Assembly: GCA_021604365.1 (NCBI GenBank)
Contig: BQIZ01000015.1
Coordinates: 1 to 36,871 of the forward strand
DNA from: Nitrospirales bacterium
GTDB lineage: Bacteria > Nitrospirota > Nitrospiria > Nitrospirales > UBA8639
Length of the DNA: 36,871 nucleotides
Direction of reading: 5' to 3'
The stretch's first letter is position 1; every line of letters starts with the position of its first letter. This document shows positions 19,046 through 27,889 of this stretch, in pieces. The notes beneath the pieces are model-generated. The model was not told the DNA's origin. It was given only the letters and a program-made list of their open reading frames with translations, and made no database searches. A program made the position numbers and the translations under genes.

Positions 19046-20452
19046 ATGGGCAAGGCCGACAGCCGCCCGAAGCAGTCCGACGCCCTGGTGCTCTTCGGCG
19101 TGACGGGCGACCTCGCCCATAAGATGATCATACCGGCGCTCTATGCAATGACCAAGCGCGGGCTCCTCAACGTACCCGTGGTCGGTATCGCCGCTCCGAA
19201 GTGGAGCCTGGGGCAATTGCGTCAACATGTAACGGGCAGCATTAAGCAGGCCGGCAAGATCGATGACCGCGAGGCTTTAGACCACCTGCTTTCCCTTCTC
19301 CGGTATGTGGGGGGGGATTACAACGACCCCGGTACGTTCAAGGCACTCAAGCAGGCTCTGGGCACTGCCAAGCGCCCGGCGCATTACCTGGCCATCCCGC
19401 CCTCGCTCTTCGCGGCAGTCATCCAGGGACTCGGCCTCTCAGACTTGGCCAAAGATGCGCGCCTCATCGTCGAAAAGCCGTTCGGACGCGACCTGGCCTC
19501 AGCGCAGACACTTAATCAGGTCGCACAGTCGGTGTTTCCGGAGGATTCGATCTATCGTATCGACCACTACCTCGGAAAAGAAGCCATCATGAATATCCTC
19601 TATTTTCGCTTCGCCAATTCGTTCCTGGAGCCGATCTGGAATCGCGACTGCGTGGCCAGTGTCCAGATTACGCTCGGCGAAGATTTCGGCGTGAAGGCTC
19701 GCGGGGCATTTTACGAAAGTACCGGATGCTTGCGCGACGTCATCCAGAACCACCTCTTTCAGATCGTCTCCTTGCTGGCCATGGAACCGCCGGCCTATCA
19801 GGGCTATGGTGCCGTCCACAGCGAAAAAGCGAAGGTGTTTCAAGCCATGCGTCCCCTGCAGCCGGACGACGTAGTGCGCGGCCAGTACACCGGCTACCGG
19901 AAGGAGCCGGGCGTGGCGAAAGACTCTGACGTTGAGACATTCTGTGCCCTACGACTCTTCATCGACTCGTGGCGCTGGGAAGGCGTGCCGTGGTACCTGC
20001 GTGCAGGAAAGTGTTTGGCGACAACGGCAGCCGAGGTCCTGGTGGAACTCAAGCCTCCACCGCAACGACTCTTTGACGATTCAAGGCCGGCAGCCGGACG
20101 AGCCAATTACCTGCGGTTTCGACTCTCCCCCAGCTCGGCCGTCGCCCTCGCTGCCCGCGTCAAGCGCCCGGGGAAGGAGTTCATCGGCGATCAACAAGAG
20201 CTCTATCTGCTCGAAGAGCAATCGGGAGAAGAAAAGCCCTACGAACGACTGATAGGGAATGCCATGGCCGGCGACGGGGCGCTCTTTACCCGTGAGGACG
20301 CGGTGGAAGCCGCTTGGAGGGTGGTCGATCCGGTCCTGGGAATGCACCACCCGGTCCGGCCTTATAAGCGCGGCACCTGGGGTCCGAAAGAGGCGGCTGC
20401 TCTCATCGCAACAGACGGAGGCTGGCACAACCCCTTATCCGAGGAGACATGA
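19046..20452 (+). CDS. zwf: Glucose-6-phosphate 1-dehydrogenase
   Basis: It oxidises glucose-6-phosphate to 6-phosphogluconolactone, the first step of the oxidative pentose phosphate pathway. I prefer ATG 19046 (468 residues), immediately after the gnd stop and with AGGAAG upstream; ATGs at 19019 and 19022 would add 8-9 residues inside gnd. The nucleotide-binding motif FGVTGDLA is at residues 17-24, EKPFGRDL at 143-150, and the family signature RIDHYLGKE at 171-179 with catalytic His174. The C-terminal beta-sheet domain is complete, ending with a G/H-rich segment ([17 protein letters not shown]). The stop overlaps the next start as ATGA at 20449-20452. No 6-phosphogluconolactonase gene is present here, so it must be elsewhere or that step is spontaneous. 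Confidence 0.96.
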   Translation: MGKADSRPKQSDALVLFGVTGDLAHKMIIPALYAMTKRGLLNVPVVGIAAPKWSLGQLRQHVTGSIKQAGKIDDREALDHLLSLLRYVGGDYNDPGTFKALKQALGTAKRPAHYLAIPPSLFAAVIQGLGLSDLAKDARLIVEKPFGRDLASAQTLNQVAQSVFPEDSIYRIDHYLGKEAIMNILYFRFANSFLEPIWNRDCVASVQITLGEDFGVKARGAFYESTGCLRDVIQNHLFQIVSLLAMEPPAYQGYGAVHSEKAKVFQAMRPLQPDDVVRGQYTGYRKEPGVAKDSDVETFCALRLFIDSWRWEGVPWYLRAGKCLATTAAEVLVELKPPPQRLFDDSRPAAGRANYLRFRLSPSSAVALAARVKRPGKEFIGDQQELYLLEEQSGEEKPYERLIGNAMAGDGALFTREDAVEAAWRVVDPVLGMHHPVRPYKRGTWGPKEAAALIATDGGWHNPLSEET

Positions 20453-20718
20453 GCGTGACTGCGCCGGACAATGTGGCCTTCCTGCTCAATGTCGATAACA
20501 CTCTGCTTGATAACGATCGCATTGGCATCGGCCTCGACCATCATCCTGGGCAGGAGTTTGAGGAGGAAAGCGGGAATCGCTATTGGGAATTTTCTGAAGC
20601 GCGACGCCATGACCTCGGCTTTGCAGATTATCTGGGAGCATTGCAACGCTGCCGTGTCCAAACCATGAAAGACCCGGGATTGCTGTTGATGTCTTCAAGG
20701 CTGAAGGAGACGCCATGA
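20449..20718 (+). pseudogene. Truncated HAD-family hydrolase remnant between zwf and glgP
   Basis: This 89-codon frame starts as ATGA over the zwf stop and ends as ATGA over the glgP start. It begins with FLLNVDNTLLDNDRIGI, which is HAD motif I (normally LDVDNTLLDND), then continues with NRYWEF, DLGFADYLGALQRCRV and DPGLLLMSS, which match the cap region of a phosphatase-like HAD family. The nucleophile of the DxDxT motif is Asn14 instead of Asp, and the protein ends just after LLLMSS, where a full enzyme would go on for about 140 more residues with motifs II-IV. It is therefore a truncated, catalytically dead remnant. The frame itself stays open and overlaps both neighbours, so it may survive because it keeps zwf-glgP translation coupled, or as a small peptide. 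Confidence 0.8.
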
Positions 20719-23261
20719 GCAAATCGACATCGGCCAACTACCCCTTTTATAATCTTCTCTCGCGGGAAATCGAGGGATTCGATTCCCTGGCCGAGCTGGC
20801 CCTGGATATGCGCTCTTCGTGGAATCATGCGACTGACGAAGTATGGCGGCAACTTGATGCCGAACTATGGGATATCACACACAATCCCTGGGTAGTCCTG
20901 CAGACAGTCTCGCACGACCGGATCAAGCATGTGTTGGCGGATCCCGGTTTTCGCACACACATTGATAGCCTGGTGCAAACCAGACAACAGGCCGTAGAGC
21001 GCCCCGCCTGGTTTCAGCAGAATCATTCGCAAACGTCCCTGACATGCGCCGCCTATTTCAGCATGGAATTCATGTTGAGCGAAGCCTTGCCCATCTATTC
21101 GGGCGGACTCGGTAATGTCGCCGGAGATCAACTCAAAGCCGCTAGCGACCTGGGCGTGCCGGTGATCGGCGTGGGACTCCTCTACCAACAAGGGTATTTT
21201 CGTCAGGTGATCGATAAGAGCGGAACGCAACAAGCCCTCTTCCCCTATAACGATCCGGGACAATTGCCGATCAGACCCTTGCGGCAATCAAACGGGGAAT
21301 GGTTGCGGTTGGAGATCGCCCTACCCGCTTACTCGATCTGGCTGCGCGTCTGGCAGGTCCAGGTCGGCCGAGTGAAGCTCTATCTACTAGACAGCAATGA
21401 TGCGGCAAACTTTCCTGCCCACCGAGGAATTACCAGTGAGCTGTATGGGGGCGGTCCCGAGCTGCGCCTCCAGCAGGAATTGCTGCTCGGAATCGGCGGA
21501 TGGCGCCTGTTGGGAGCGCTGGGCATTCAACCGGAAGTCTGTCACCTGAATGAAGGACATGCGGCATTTGCGGTCCTGGAACGTGCCCGCAGTTTTATCC
21601 AGGAAACCGGACAGCCCTTTGAGGTAGCGCTAACCGTGACCCGGGCGGGAAATCTGTTCACCACCCATACCGCGGTGACCGCGGGCTTCGACCGATTCAG
21701 TCCGACACTCATTGAACAATATCTCGGAGGGTATGCCAAGGAGAAGCTCGGAATTCCACTTCATGATTTGCTGGCCTTGGGCCGTCAGAACCCGCTGGAT
21801 TCGTCTGAACTGTTCAACATGGCCTATTTGGCTATTCGGGGCAGCGGCGCGGTGAATGGCGTCAGTCGTTTGCATGGACAAGTGAGTCGGCATCTCTTTG
21901 CACCGCTCTTTCCGCATTGGCCGGAAGATGAAGTCCCGGTCGGATATGTGACGAACGGAGTCCACATGCCAACGTGGGACTCAGCCCCGGCTGATGATCT
22001 GTGGACGAAAATCTGTGGAAAGGAGCGGTGGCTGGGGACGACGGACACGCTGGAGCCGGACATGCACCGCGTCTCTGATACCACCCTTTGGCAATGTCGC
22101 ATCGCCGCCAGCCAGGCTCTCGTCCAATATGTTCGTGAGCGATTGTCCAAGCAACTGGCCGCTTCCGGCACATCACCTGAAGCCGTTGATGCGGCGAATT
22201 TTTTCTTTGACCCCAACTCGTTGACATTGGGTTTTGCGCGGCGTTTTGCGACCTACAAAAGACCAAACCTGCTCCTGCACAATCCGCAACGATTGCGCGG
22301 CCTGCTGACCAATCCGGAACGCCCCGTCCAGCTCATCATGGCGGGCAAAGCCCATCCTGAGGACCGGGAAGGACAGGCCTTGATCCATGAATGGATCACG
22401 TTCATCCGCCAGCCGGAGATCCGCCCCCACATTGTCTTTTTGAGCGACTATGACATGCTGTTAACAGAGCGGCTGGTGCAGGGAGTGGACGTGTGGATTA
22501 ACACGCCCCGACGACCCTGGGAGGCGAGCGGAACCAGCGGCATGAAAGTCCTCGTCAACGGCGGACTCAATCTCTCGGTGTTGGACGGTTGGTGGGCCGA
22601 AGCCTACACGCCTGAAGTGGGATGGGCGCTGGGCGATGGCCAAGAACACGGTGACGATCCCGCTTGGGATGCGGTTGAAGCCGACGCGCTGTATGATTTG
22701 CTCGAGCGGGAGGTGATCCCGGAGTTTTACACGAGGGATGGGAACGGCATTCCCACCGCATGGACCCACCGGATGCGGGAAAGCATGGCACGGTTAACCC
22801 CACGTTTCTCCGCAAGCCGCACCGTGCGCGAATATACCGAGCAACGGTACCTCCCGGCGGCAGCGACCTATCGAACACGAGCCACTGATAAAGGCGCCGG
22901 CGGCCCACAGATAGTGAATTGGCGGCACACCCTGGATCAACATTGGGCCGCGCTACGCTTCGGCGACGTGAAGGTGGAGACTCAGGGGGAGGAACATATA
23001 TTTGAAGTTCAGGTCTATCTCGACGATCTCGATCCTGAGGCTGTACGAGTCGAGCTCTATGCCGACGGGGTCGGCGGAAACACTCCACACCGGCAGGAGA
23101 TGAGTAACATTCGGCAACTGGCCGGATCGGTCGGCGGGCATGTCTACCACGCGGCCGTGTCTGCGGCCCGCCCGACAACGGACTATACGGCGCGGGTCAT
23201 TCCGCACTGGGACGGGATGGCGATTCCCCTGGAAGAGGCTCACATCCTGTGGCAACGTTGA
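20715..23261 (+). CDS. glgP: Alpha-glucan (glycogen/maltodextrin) phosphorylase
   Basis: This 848-residue GT35 enzyme releases glucose-1-phosphate from alpha-1,4-glucan using pyridoxal phosphate. ATG 20715 follows AAGGAG (20704-20709) and overlaps the previous stop as ATGA. The N-terminal about 100 residues are the DUF3417-type extension (LAELALDMRSSWNHATDEVW) found in the short-branch GlgP class. Then come AYFSMEFMLSEALPIYSGGLG, HLNEGHAAF, VTNGVHMPTW, FARRFATYKRPNLLL and EASGTSGMKVLVNGGLNLSV, with PLP Lys611. A C-terminal beta-rich tail of about 130 residues (FEVQVYLDDLDPEAVRVELY) is also usual for this class. It breaks down the glucan that GlgE makes and feeds the upstream pentose phosphate genes, assuming a phosphoglucomutase elsewhere. 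Confidence 0.95.
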   Translation: MSKSTSANYPFYNLLSREIEGFDSLAELALDMRSSWNHATDEVWRQLDAELWDITHNPWVVLQTVSHDRIKHVLADPGFRTHIDSLVQTRQQAVERPAWFQQNHSQTSLTCAAYFSMEFMLSEALPIYSGGLGNVAGDQLKAASDLGVPVIGVGLLYQQGYFRQVIDKSGTQQALFPYNDPGQLPIRPLRQSNGEWLRLEIALPAYSIWLRVWQVQVGRVKLYLLDSNDAANFPAHRGITSELYGGGPELRLQQELLLGIGGWRLLGALGIQPEVCHLNEGHAAFAVLERARSFIQETGQPFEVALTVTRAGNLFTTHTAVTAGFDRFSPTLIEQYLGGYAKEKLGIPLHDLLALGRQNPLDSSELFNMAYLAIRGSGAVNGVSRLHGQVSRHLFAPLFPHWPEDEVPVGYVTNGVHMPTWDSAPADDLWTKICGKERWLGTTDTLEPDMHRVSDTTLWQCRIAASQALVQYVRERLSKQLAASGTSPEAVDAANFFFDPNSLTLGFARRFATYKRPNLLLHNPQRLRGLLTNPERPVQLIMAGKAHPEDREGQALIHEWITFIRQPEIRPHIVFLSDYDMLLTERLVQGVDVWINTPRRPWEASGTSGMKVLVNGGLNLSVLDGWWAEAYTPEVGWALGDGQEHGDDPAWDAVEADALYDLLEREVIPEFYTRDGNGIPTAWTHRMRESMARLTPRFSASRTVREYTEQRYLPAAATYRTRATDKGAGGPQIVNWRHTLDQHWAALRFGDVKVETQGEEHIFEVQVYLDDLDPEAVRVELYADGVGGNTPHRQEMSNIRQLAGSVGGHVYHAAVSAARPTTDYTARVIPHWDGMAIPLEEAHILWQR

Positions 23262-23275
23262 TTAAATTGTTCTAG

Positions 23276-23444
23276 GGGGCAGTTGAAAAAATCCGCCAGC
23301 GGCGTTCTCGCCATGTTTCCGTGCTCACGGATTGGAAGTACGCTCTGCGCGCAAAAATGACTGTGTCCTTCCCTTCGGCATGACTCAGGGCAGGACTGGA
23401 CGAACCCTTCGAAAGGCTCAGGACATGCTTTTTTGAACCGCCCC
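23276..23444. repeat. MITE-like element with 16-bp imperfect terminal inverted repeats
   Basis: The ends are GGGGCAGTTGAAAAAA (23276-23291) and TTTTTTGAACCGCCCC (23429-23444), which pair at 14 of 16 positions. The 169-bp interior has no gene. It carries the block GAACCCTTCGAAAGGCTCAG, a type of short sequence commonly dispersed through bacterial genomes, and its minus-strand translation contains the tell-tale LSLSKG string often seen in spurious repeat-derived proteins. No clear target-site duplication is visible and no transposase lies nearby, so it would depend on one in trans. It separates the glgP operon from the acetolactate synthase gene. A second copy was not found in the window. Confidence 0.6.
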
Positions 23445-23545
23445 GAGGCCTCTGATAGGCACCGTGCCTGTAGGTCAATCTGCCCATGGAAATTATGATT
23501 ATTCAACGCTCCCTGTTCTAAGAATATTGAATTCGGAAGGCCAAT

Positions 23546-25189
23546 ATGAAAGCAGCTAAACTCATCGTACAATGCCTGGAGAACGAAGGTGTGGCCTACA
23601 TCTTCGGTGTGCCGGGCGAGGAGAATATGGATCTGCTCGACGCCCTGATCGGCTCTTCCATCTGTTTCGTCATGACCCGACATGAGCAAGGCGCGGCCTT
23701 CATGGCCGACGTCTATGGCCGGTTGACCGGCAAACCTGGCGTGTGTCTCTCCACGTTGGGGCCTGGCGCAACAAACCTGATCAGCGGCGTGGCCGATGCC
23801 AACATGGACCGTGCGCCAGTCGTCGCCCTGACAGGCCAGGCTGACCAGCACCGGCTGCACAAGGAATCGCATCAGCATCTTGACATCGTTTCCCTGTTTC
23901 GCCCTGTGACCAAATGGAACACCACATTACCCATACCCGACATCATTCCGGAAGTTTTTCGCAAGGCATTCAAGCTGGCTCAATCCGAAAAGCCCGGCGC
24001 CACACACATCGAAATTCCCGAAGACATCGCCTGTATGGAAACCGACGGCCAGCCCCTGCTCGTGCAATGGCTCCACCCCGGCGGGGCTGCACCCGAACAA
24101 ATCGACAAGGCCGAGCGCATCCTGGCCGAGGCCAGGCACCCGATCGTGCTCGCGGGCAACGGCGTCATTCGCGGACATGCCTCCGAAGCGTTGGTGCGAT
24201 TTGCCGAAAAGCTGAACATTCCGGTTGCTACCACCTTCATGGCCAAGGGCGTCATTCCCGACACCCACCCTCTCTCGCTCGGCGCCATCGGACTGGCCAC
24301 GCTTGACTATGTGAGCTGCGAATTTCTGGAAGCCGACGTCGTGATCGCGATTGGGTATGACATCGTGGAATATGCGCCCCATACCTGGAATCCCAACTGC
24401 GACAAGAAAATTGTGCATGTGGACATGTCACCCGCCGAGGTTGACGCATCCTACATCGTCACTGTCGGGGTCGTGGGCAATATCACCTCGTCACTCGAAG
24501 CACTGACGGATCGGGGCGACGCGCACGCCCCAACCCGTGGCTCGCGCTTCCGTCAAATGCTTCGCGATGAATTGGCACAGGGCAGCCAGGACACCTCCTT
24601 CCCTCTCAAGCCGCAAAGAATCCTCGCCGATCTGCGTTCGTCACTAGCCCAAGATGATATTGTGATCTCGGATGTTGGCGCGCACAAAGTCTGGCTGGGG
24701 CGACTCTTCCCGTGCTTTCTTCCCAACACCTGCATCATTTCAAACGGGTTCGCCGCCATGGGCATTGCCCTGCCCGGCGCAGTGGCCGCCAAACTGGCGC
24801 ACCCGGATCGCCGTGTAGTGGCGGTCACCGGTGACGGTGGGTTCCTGATGAACTCGCAGGAATTGGAGACCGCCGTACGCATGAATACCCCCTTTGTCGT
24901 CCTTATCTTCAACGATGGCGGCCTCGGTTTGATTCGCTGGAAACAAATGCAGCAGTTCGGCAGGTCGGCATACGTGGAATTTAACAAGGTGGATATCGTG
25001 AAATACGCGGAAAGCTTTGGCGCGAAGGGCCATCGCATCACATCAGTTGAGGAATTGGCACCCGTGCTGCGTAAGGCATTAAGCTCCAATACGCTTACAA
25101 TCATCGACTGCCCCGTGGATCCTTCGGAGAATTTACTCCTCACCCAAAGACTCGGCACCCTCCCCTCGATGCCGGAAGATCAACGATAA
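23546..25189 (+). CDS. alsS: Acetolactate synthase (catabolic AlsS-like, thiamine diphosphate enzyme)
   Basis: A 547-residue ThDP enzyme of the acetohydroxyacid synthase family, condensing two pyruvates to 2-acetolactate. The start is ATG 23546, after GGAAGG. YIFGVPGEENMDLLDAL and catalytic Glu47 (RHEQGAAFMADVYGRLTG) mark the pyrimidine-binding domain; the FAD/central domain spans about 190-330. The ThDP/metal motif is GDGGFLMNSQELETA, followed by IFNDGGLGLIRWKQ. The C-terminal FNKVDIVKYAESFGAKGHRI and IIDCPVDPSENLLL resemble Bacillus AlsS more than the biosynthetic IlvB, and no small regulatory subunit gene follows. A related activity (another pyruvate- or oxo-acid-using ThDP enzyme) cannot be excluded. 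It stands alone after the MITE-like element, without an acetolactate decarboxylase, so its product's fate is unclear. Confidence 0.8.
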   Translation: MKAAKLIVQCLENEGVAYIFGVPGEENMDLLDALIGSSICFVMTRHEQGAAFMADVYGRLTGKPGVCLSTLGPGATNLISGVADANMDRAPVVALTGQADQHRLHKESHQHLDIVSLFRPVTKWNTTLPIPDIIPEVFRKAFKLAQSEKPGATHIEIPEDIACMETDGQPLLVQWLHPGGAAPEQIDKAERILAEARHPIVLAGNGVIRGHASEALVRFAEKLNIPVATTFMAKGVIPDTHPLSLGAIGLATLDYVSCEFLEADVVIAIGYDIVEYAPHTWNPNCDKKIVHVDMSPAEVDASYIVTVGVVGNITSSLEALTDRGDAHAPTRGSRFRQMLRDELAQGSQDTSFPLKPQRILADLRSSLAQDDIVISDVGAHKVWLGRLFPCFLPNTCIISNGFAAMGIALPGAVAAKLAHPDRRVVAVTGDGGFLMNSQELETAVRMNTPFVVLIFNDGGLGLIRWKQMQQFGRSAYVEFNKVDIVKYAESFGAKGHRITSVEELAPVLRKALSSNTLTIIDCPVDPSENLLLTQRLGTLPSMPEDQR

Positions 25190-25775
25190 ACACACCTGGG
25201 CGTTCCCGACCTGCTGACCTCCATGCCGATTGTGAAATCGTCCACAGCATGGGCCGGAATGTTAATGGCCACATGACCATTTGTGAGGGCCTTGTCCTCG
25301 CAACAACGTTTCTCAGGCCACGAATCGGCCAAGATGACAAAGGGCCAATACATCATACCCGGTTAGGGCAAAGTTGCTCCCACCGACACAAAGACTGGCC
25401 GGAATAAAAAATCGCCAGGGGATGTTATGGAGATAGGTGAGAACTTTTTTAAGGTGAACTTCGGCTAAGGTATGGTGAAAAGCAATCAGTGCCCCCGAAC
25501 AGAAGGAGGCTCAACCCCATGCGGACATACCGCCACTTTTTCATTGGTAATAACGAGGGACATGGGCATAGGTATCTAGCTCATCACTTTACAAAGGAAA
25601 GAGACTCCTGTCCTCATCTGTCCCATACCATTTAGGGAGGAAGCAAACAATTAATTTTGTGGAGAACCTGTTAAGGATGTCATCCCAAAAACAAGCGGGT
25701 AGAATCCTGCATGATGGGTATGTGTGTTATGAAGATTTTTTCGCTGAACTGGATTGAAACCTCCAACAAAAAAAA
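25190..25775. other. Intergenic region between convergent alsS and degP
   Basis: About 585 bp with no credible gene. Short frames are not supported by ribosome sites or recognisable domains. The degP terminator lies at its right edge. Confidence 0.55.
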
Positions 25776-25801
25776 GGGGCTTCTTCAGTGGAAGAAGCCC
25801 C
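25776..25801 (-). terminator. Intrinsic terminator of degP
   Basis: GGGGCTTCTTC (25776-25786) and GAAGAAGCCCC (25791-25801) form a perfect 11-bp stem with a 4-nt loop. On the minus strand it is followed by nine T residues (the A-run at 25767-25775). It lies about 30 bp after the degP stop codon. Textbook Rho-independent terminator. Confidence 0.93.
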
Positions 25802-25831
25802 CTTCGATTCCCGCTCTCCTGACATTAACGG

Positions 25832-27346
25832 CTACACCTTAATATTCAAATACAACGCCCCTTTCCCGCGATGAATAAAGATCAACGCGGATGAATGCTC
25901 ATTCAAGTGGGACACCGCCTTCACGAAATCTTCTTCAGAACGGACCGGCTTACGGTTGATTTCACTGATCACGTCGCCTTGCGCTAGGCCAGCTCGTGCC
26001 GCATAACTTCCCTGGGCGACATCCATGACTACCACGCCATTGACAGTCTTTTCCAATCCCAATTGTTGTGCGATGCCGCTATCAAGGTTTTGTACAGCCA
26101 CCCCGGCTAAGGGTCCCTCTTTCTCCACAGGGCTGGCCTGCGCCACCTGAGTGGGATTGTTTTGTTCACGAATCACGGTCTTTACAGATTTTTTATGACC
26201 ATCTCGCATCACCACCATGCTCACTTCCGACCCCACTGTGGTCCTAATGACAAGATGCTGCAGGCTGCGTGGATCTACTACCGGTTTTCCCTGAAATTCC
26301 ACAACCACATCTCCGCGCTGGAGACCGGCTTCATCTGCTGGACTCCCCGGGACGACATTCGTGACCAAAGCCCCTTTGGTTTGATCTAATTGAAAGGACT
26401 GTGCAAGATCGGCACTCATTTCCTGGATACCCACTCCCAGAAATCCTCTGACAACCTTACCGGTGCTGATTAAACCTTCATACACCGGCTTGGCAAGATT
26501 GGTGGGAACGGCAAATCCCACGCCTTGGTAGCCGCCGGACTGCGAAAAGATCGCCGTATTTATTCCGACCAGTTCTCCTCGCGTATTCACCAACGCTCCC
26601 CCGGAATTACCCGGATTGATGGCGGCATCGGTTTGGATGAAATCCTCATATTGTGTAATCCCCATTCCACCTCGACCCAGCGCACTGATAATCCCCATCG
26701 TGACAGTGGAGTTCAACCCAAAGGGATTGCCGACCGCCAAAACATATTCGCCGACACGGAGATTTGATGAATTTCCCCAAGGAACAAATGGAAGATCCGT
26801 GGCATCAACTTTTACTACGGCTAAATCTGTCTGAGGGTCAAGACCCACAACTTCTCCGGTAAACTCGCGCTTGTCCGGGAGAGTCACCGTAATTTCCTTG
26901 GCACCATCGACCACATGGTCGTTGGTCAGCACATATCCATCACTGGAAATAATCACACCGGACCCGGCTCCCTGCGCTTCCGGAGCAGGAGGCCCACCTC
27001 GCCTCTTTGGCATGCCTGGAATCTCCGGCATGCCTGGGATCCCGAAAAATTCTCTCATTCGATCAGACGGCATACCCGACATAGGAACTGGTGCTTCTTT
27101 TCGAACCGTAATATTAACCACTGCGGGCGTCACCGCCTGGGCAATGTCAGCAAATCCTCCTTTATCCATATTTGGGGGAGACCCAACAGATGCAGAAGTT
27201 GCGGGCTGGGAATTTGCTGCGTGAGAATGAAACGGCATGTTCCAGGACCCGACCATCAAGATGCCAGCCAGAAAGCCGATGCCGGCCAGACCCGCCTTAT
27301 GGGCGCTCATGCGGGTCAAAGATAAAAAACGATTTTGTGTGAACAT
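25832..27346 (-). CDS. degP: Periplasmic serine protease/chaperone DegP (HtrA family)
   Basis: A 504-residue envelope quality-control protease. I choose the ATG at 27344-27346: AAGGAGG sits seven bases ahead (27354-27360), while the in-frame ATG at 27352 would be only one or two bases from it, and a longer frame to 27457 has no ribosome site. A signal peptide has its hydrophobic core at residues 19-33 and probable cleavage after HSHAA near 44. The trypsin-like domain has His144 (TNDHVV), Asp174 (DPQTDLAVVKV) and Ser248 (NPGNSGGAL), so it is catalytically intact. Two PDZ domains follow (about 290-385 and 410-495). A Pro/Met/Gly-rich segment (FGIPGMPEIPGMPKR, about 101-115) lies in the LA-loop region. 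Its own terminator and a long upstream gap suggest a single-gene unit, probably stress-induced. Confidence 0.96.
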   Translation of the reverse strand: MFTQNRFLSLTRMSAHKAGLAGIGFLAGILMVGSWNMPFHSHAANSQPATSASVGSPPNMDKGGFADIAQAVTPAVVNITVRKEAPVPMSGMPSDRMREFFGIPGMPEIPGMPKRRGGPPAPEAQGAGSGVIISSDGYVLTNDHVVDGAKEITVTLPDKREFTGEVVGLDPQTDLAVVKVDATDLPFVPWGNSSNLRVGEYVLAVGNPFGLNSTVTMGIISALGRGGMGITQYEDFIQTDAAINPGNSGGALVNTRGELVGINTAIFSQSGGYQGVGFAVPTNLAKPVYEGLISTGKVVRGFLGVGIQEMSADLAQSFQLDQTKGALVTNVVPGSPADEAGLQRGDVVVEFQGKPVVDPRSLQHLVIRTTVGSEVSMVVMRDGHKKSVKTVIREQNNPTQVAQASPVEKEGPLAGVAVQNLDSGIAQQLGLEKTVNGVVVMDVAQGSYAARAGLAQGDVISEINRKPVRSEEDFVKAVSHLNEHSSALIFIHRGKGALYLNIKV

Positions 27347-27352
27347 GGACAT

Positions 27353-27889
27353 TCCTCCTTGATAGTAAGAAGACCCCTCAAAGTGATTTTGTGTACACAT
27401 CCTAGCCCCCCAGGATAAAAGGGAGATTAAGGGGCCATTAATTTTTTCTAATCTCAAAGAAACGTCTCTCCTCTTTCATGCCTCTTGGGAAAATCAGAAC
27501 AGGTTGAGCCGAAGAATCGGGCGTTCGGGAGTTGCCAGATTTCGGTAAATTTCCAGATGCCAGGATCACTCCTAACATGTTGCCATATTCGCATCGAACC
27601 GACCACCCGCAAAAAAAATAACCTGCTCTCAATGGCAGAACCTCATTTCATTAGTGGTCCGAATTCGACGCTGAAGAAGAGGATTCCATGCCAAAACTGC
27701 CCGTAGCCCCACTGAAGGTCCCCCATGCTTCGGTAGGCCGGTTTTTATTTTCCTGGAAACCCTTGGAGTTTCTCATTAATTTTTTTATCACACGGTCGGA
27801 TTTCTCGAATGAGTCTTCCTAGCGAAGGAGGACCCAAATGCATTATTTCGGTTAAAGATATATATCAGCAAATCCTTGGTGGGCAACGG
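27353..27889. other. Region between degP promoter side and the end of the efflux operon
   Basis: About 540 bp with no supported gene. It must hold the degP promoter (minus strand, right of 27360) and the 3' end of the efflux transcript. No strong hairpin with a T-run was seen after the outer-membrane gene. Confidence 0.5.

Noticed and set aside
23272-23487. 71-codon minus-strand frame containing LSLSKG
   Set aside because: It is a translation of the MITE-like repeat; such strings are typical of spurious repeat-derived ORFs.
27347-27457. Longer degP with 37 extra N-terminal residues
   Set aside because: It would bury the signal peptide and lacks a ribosome site; AAGGAGG sits correctly for 27346.
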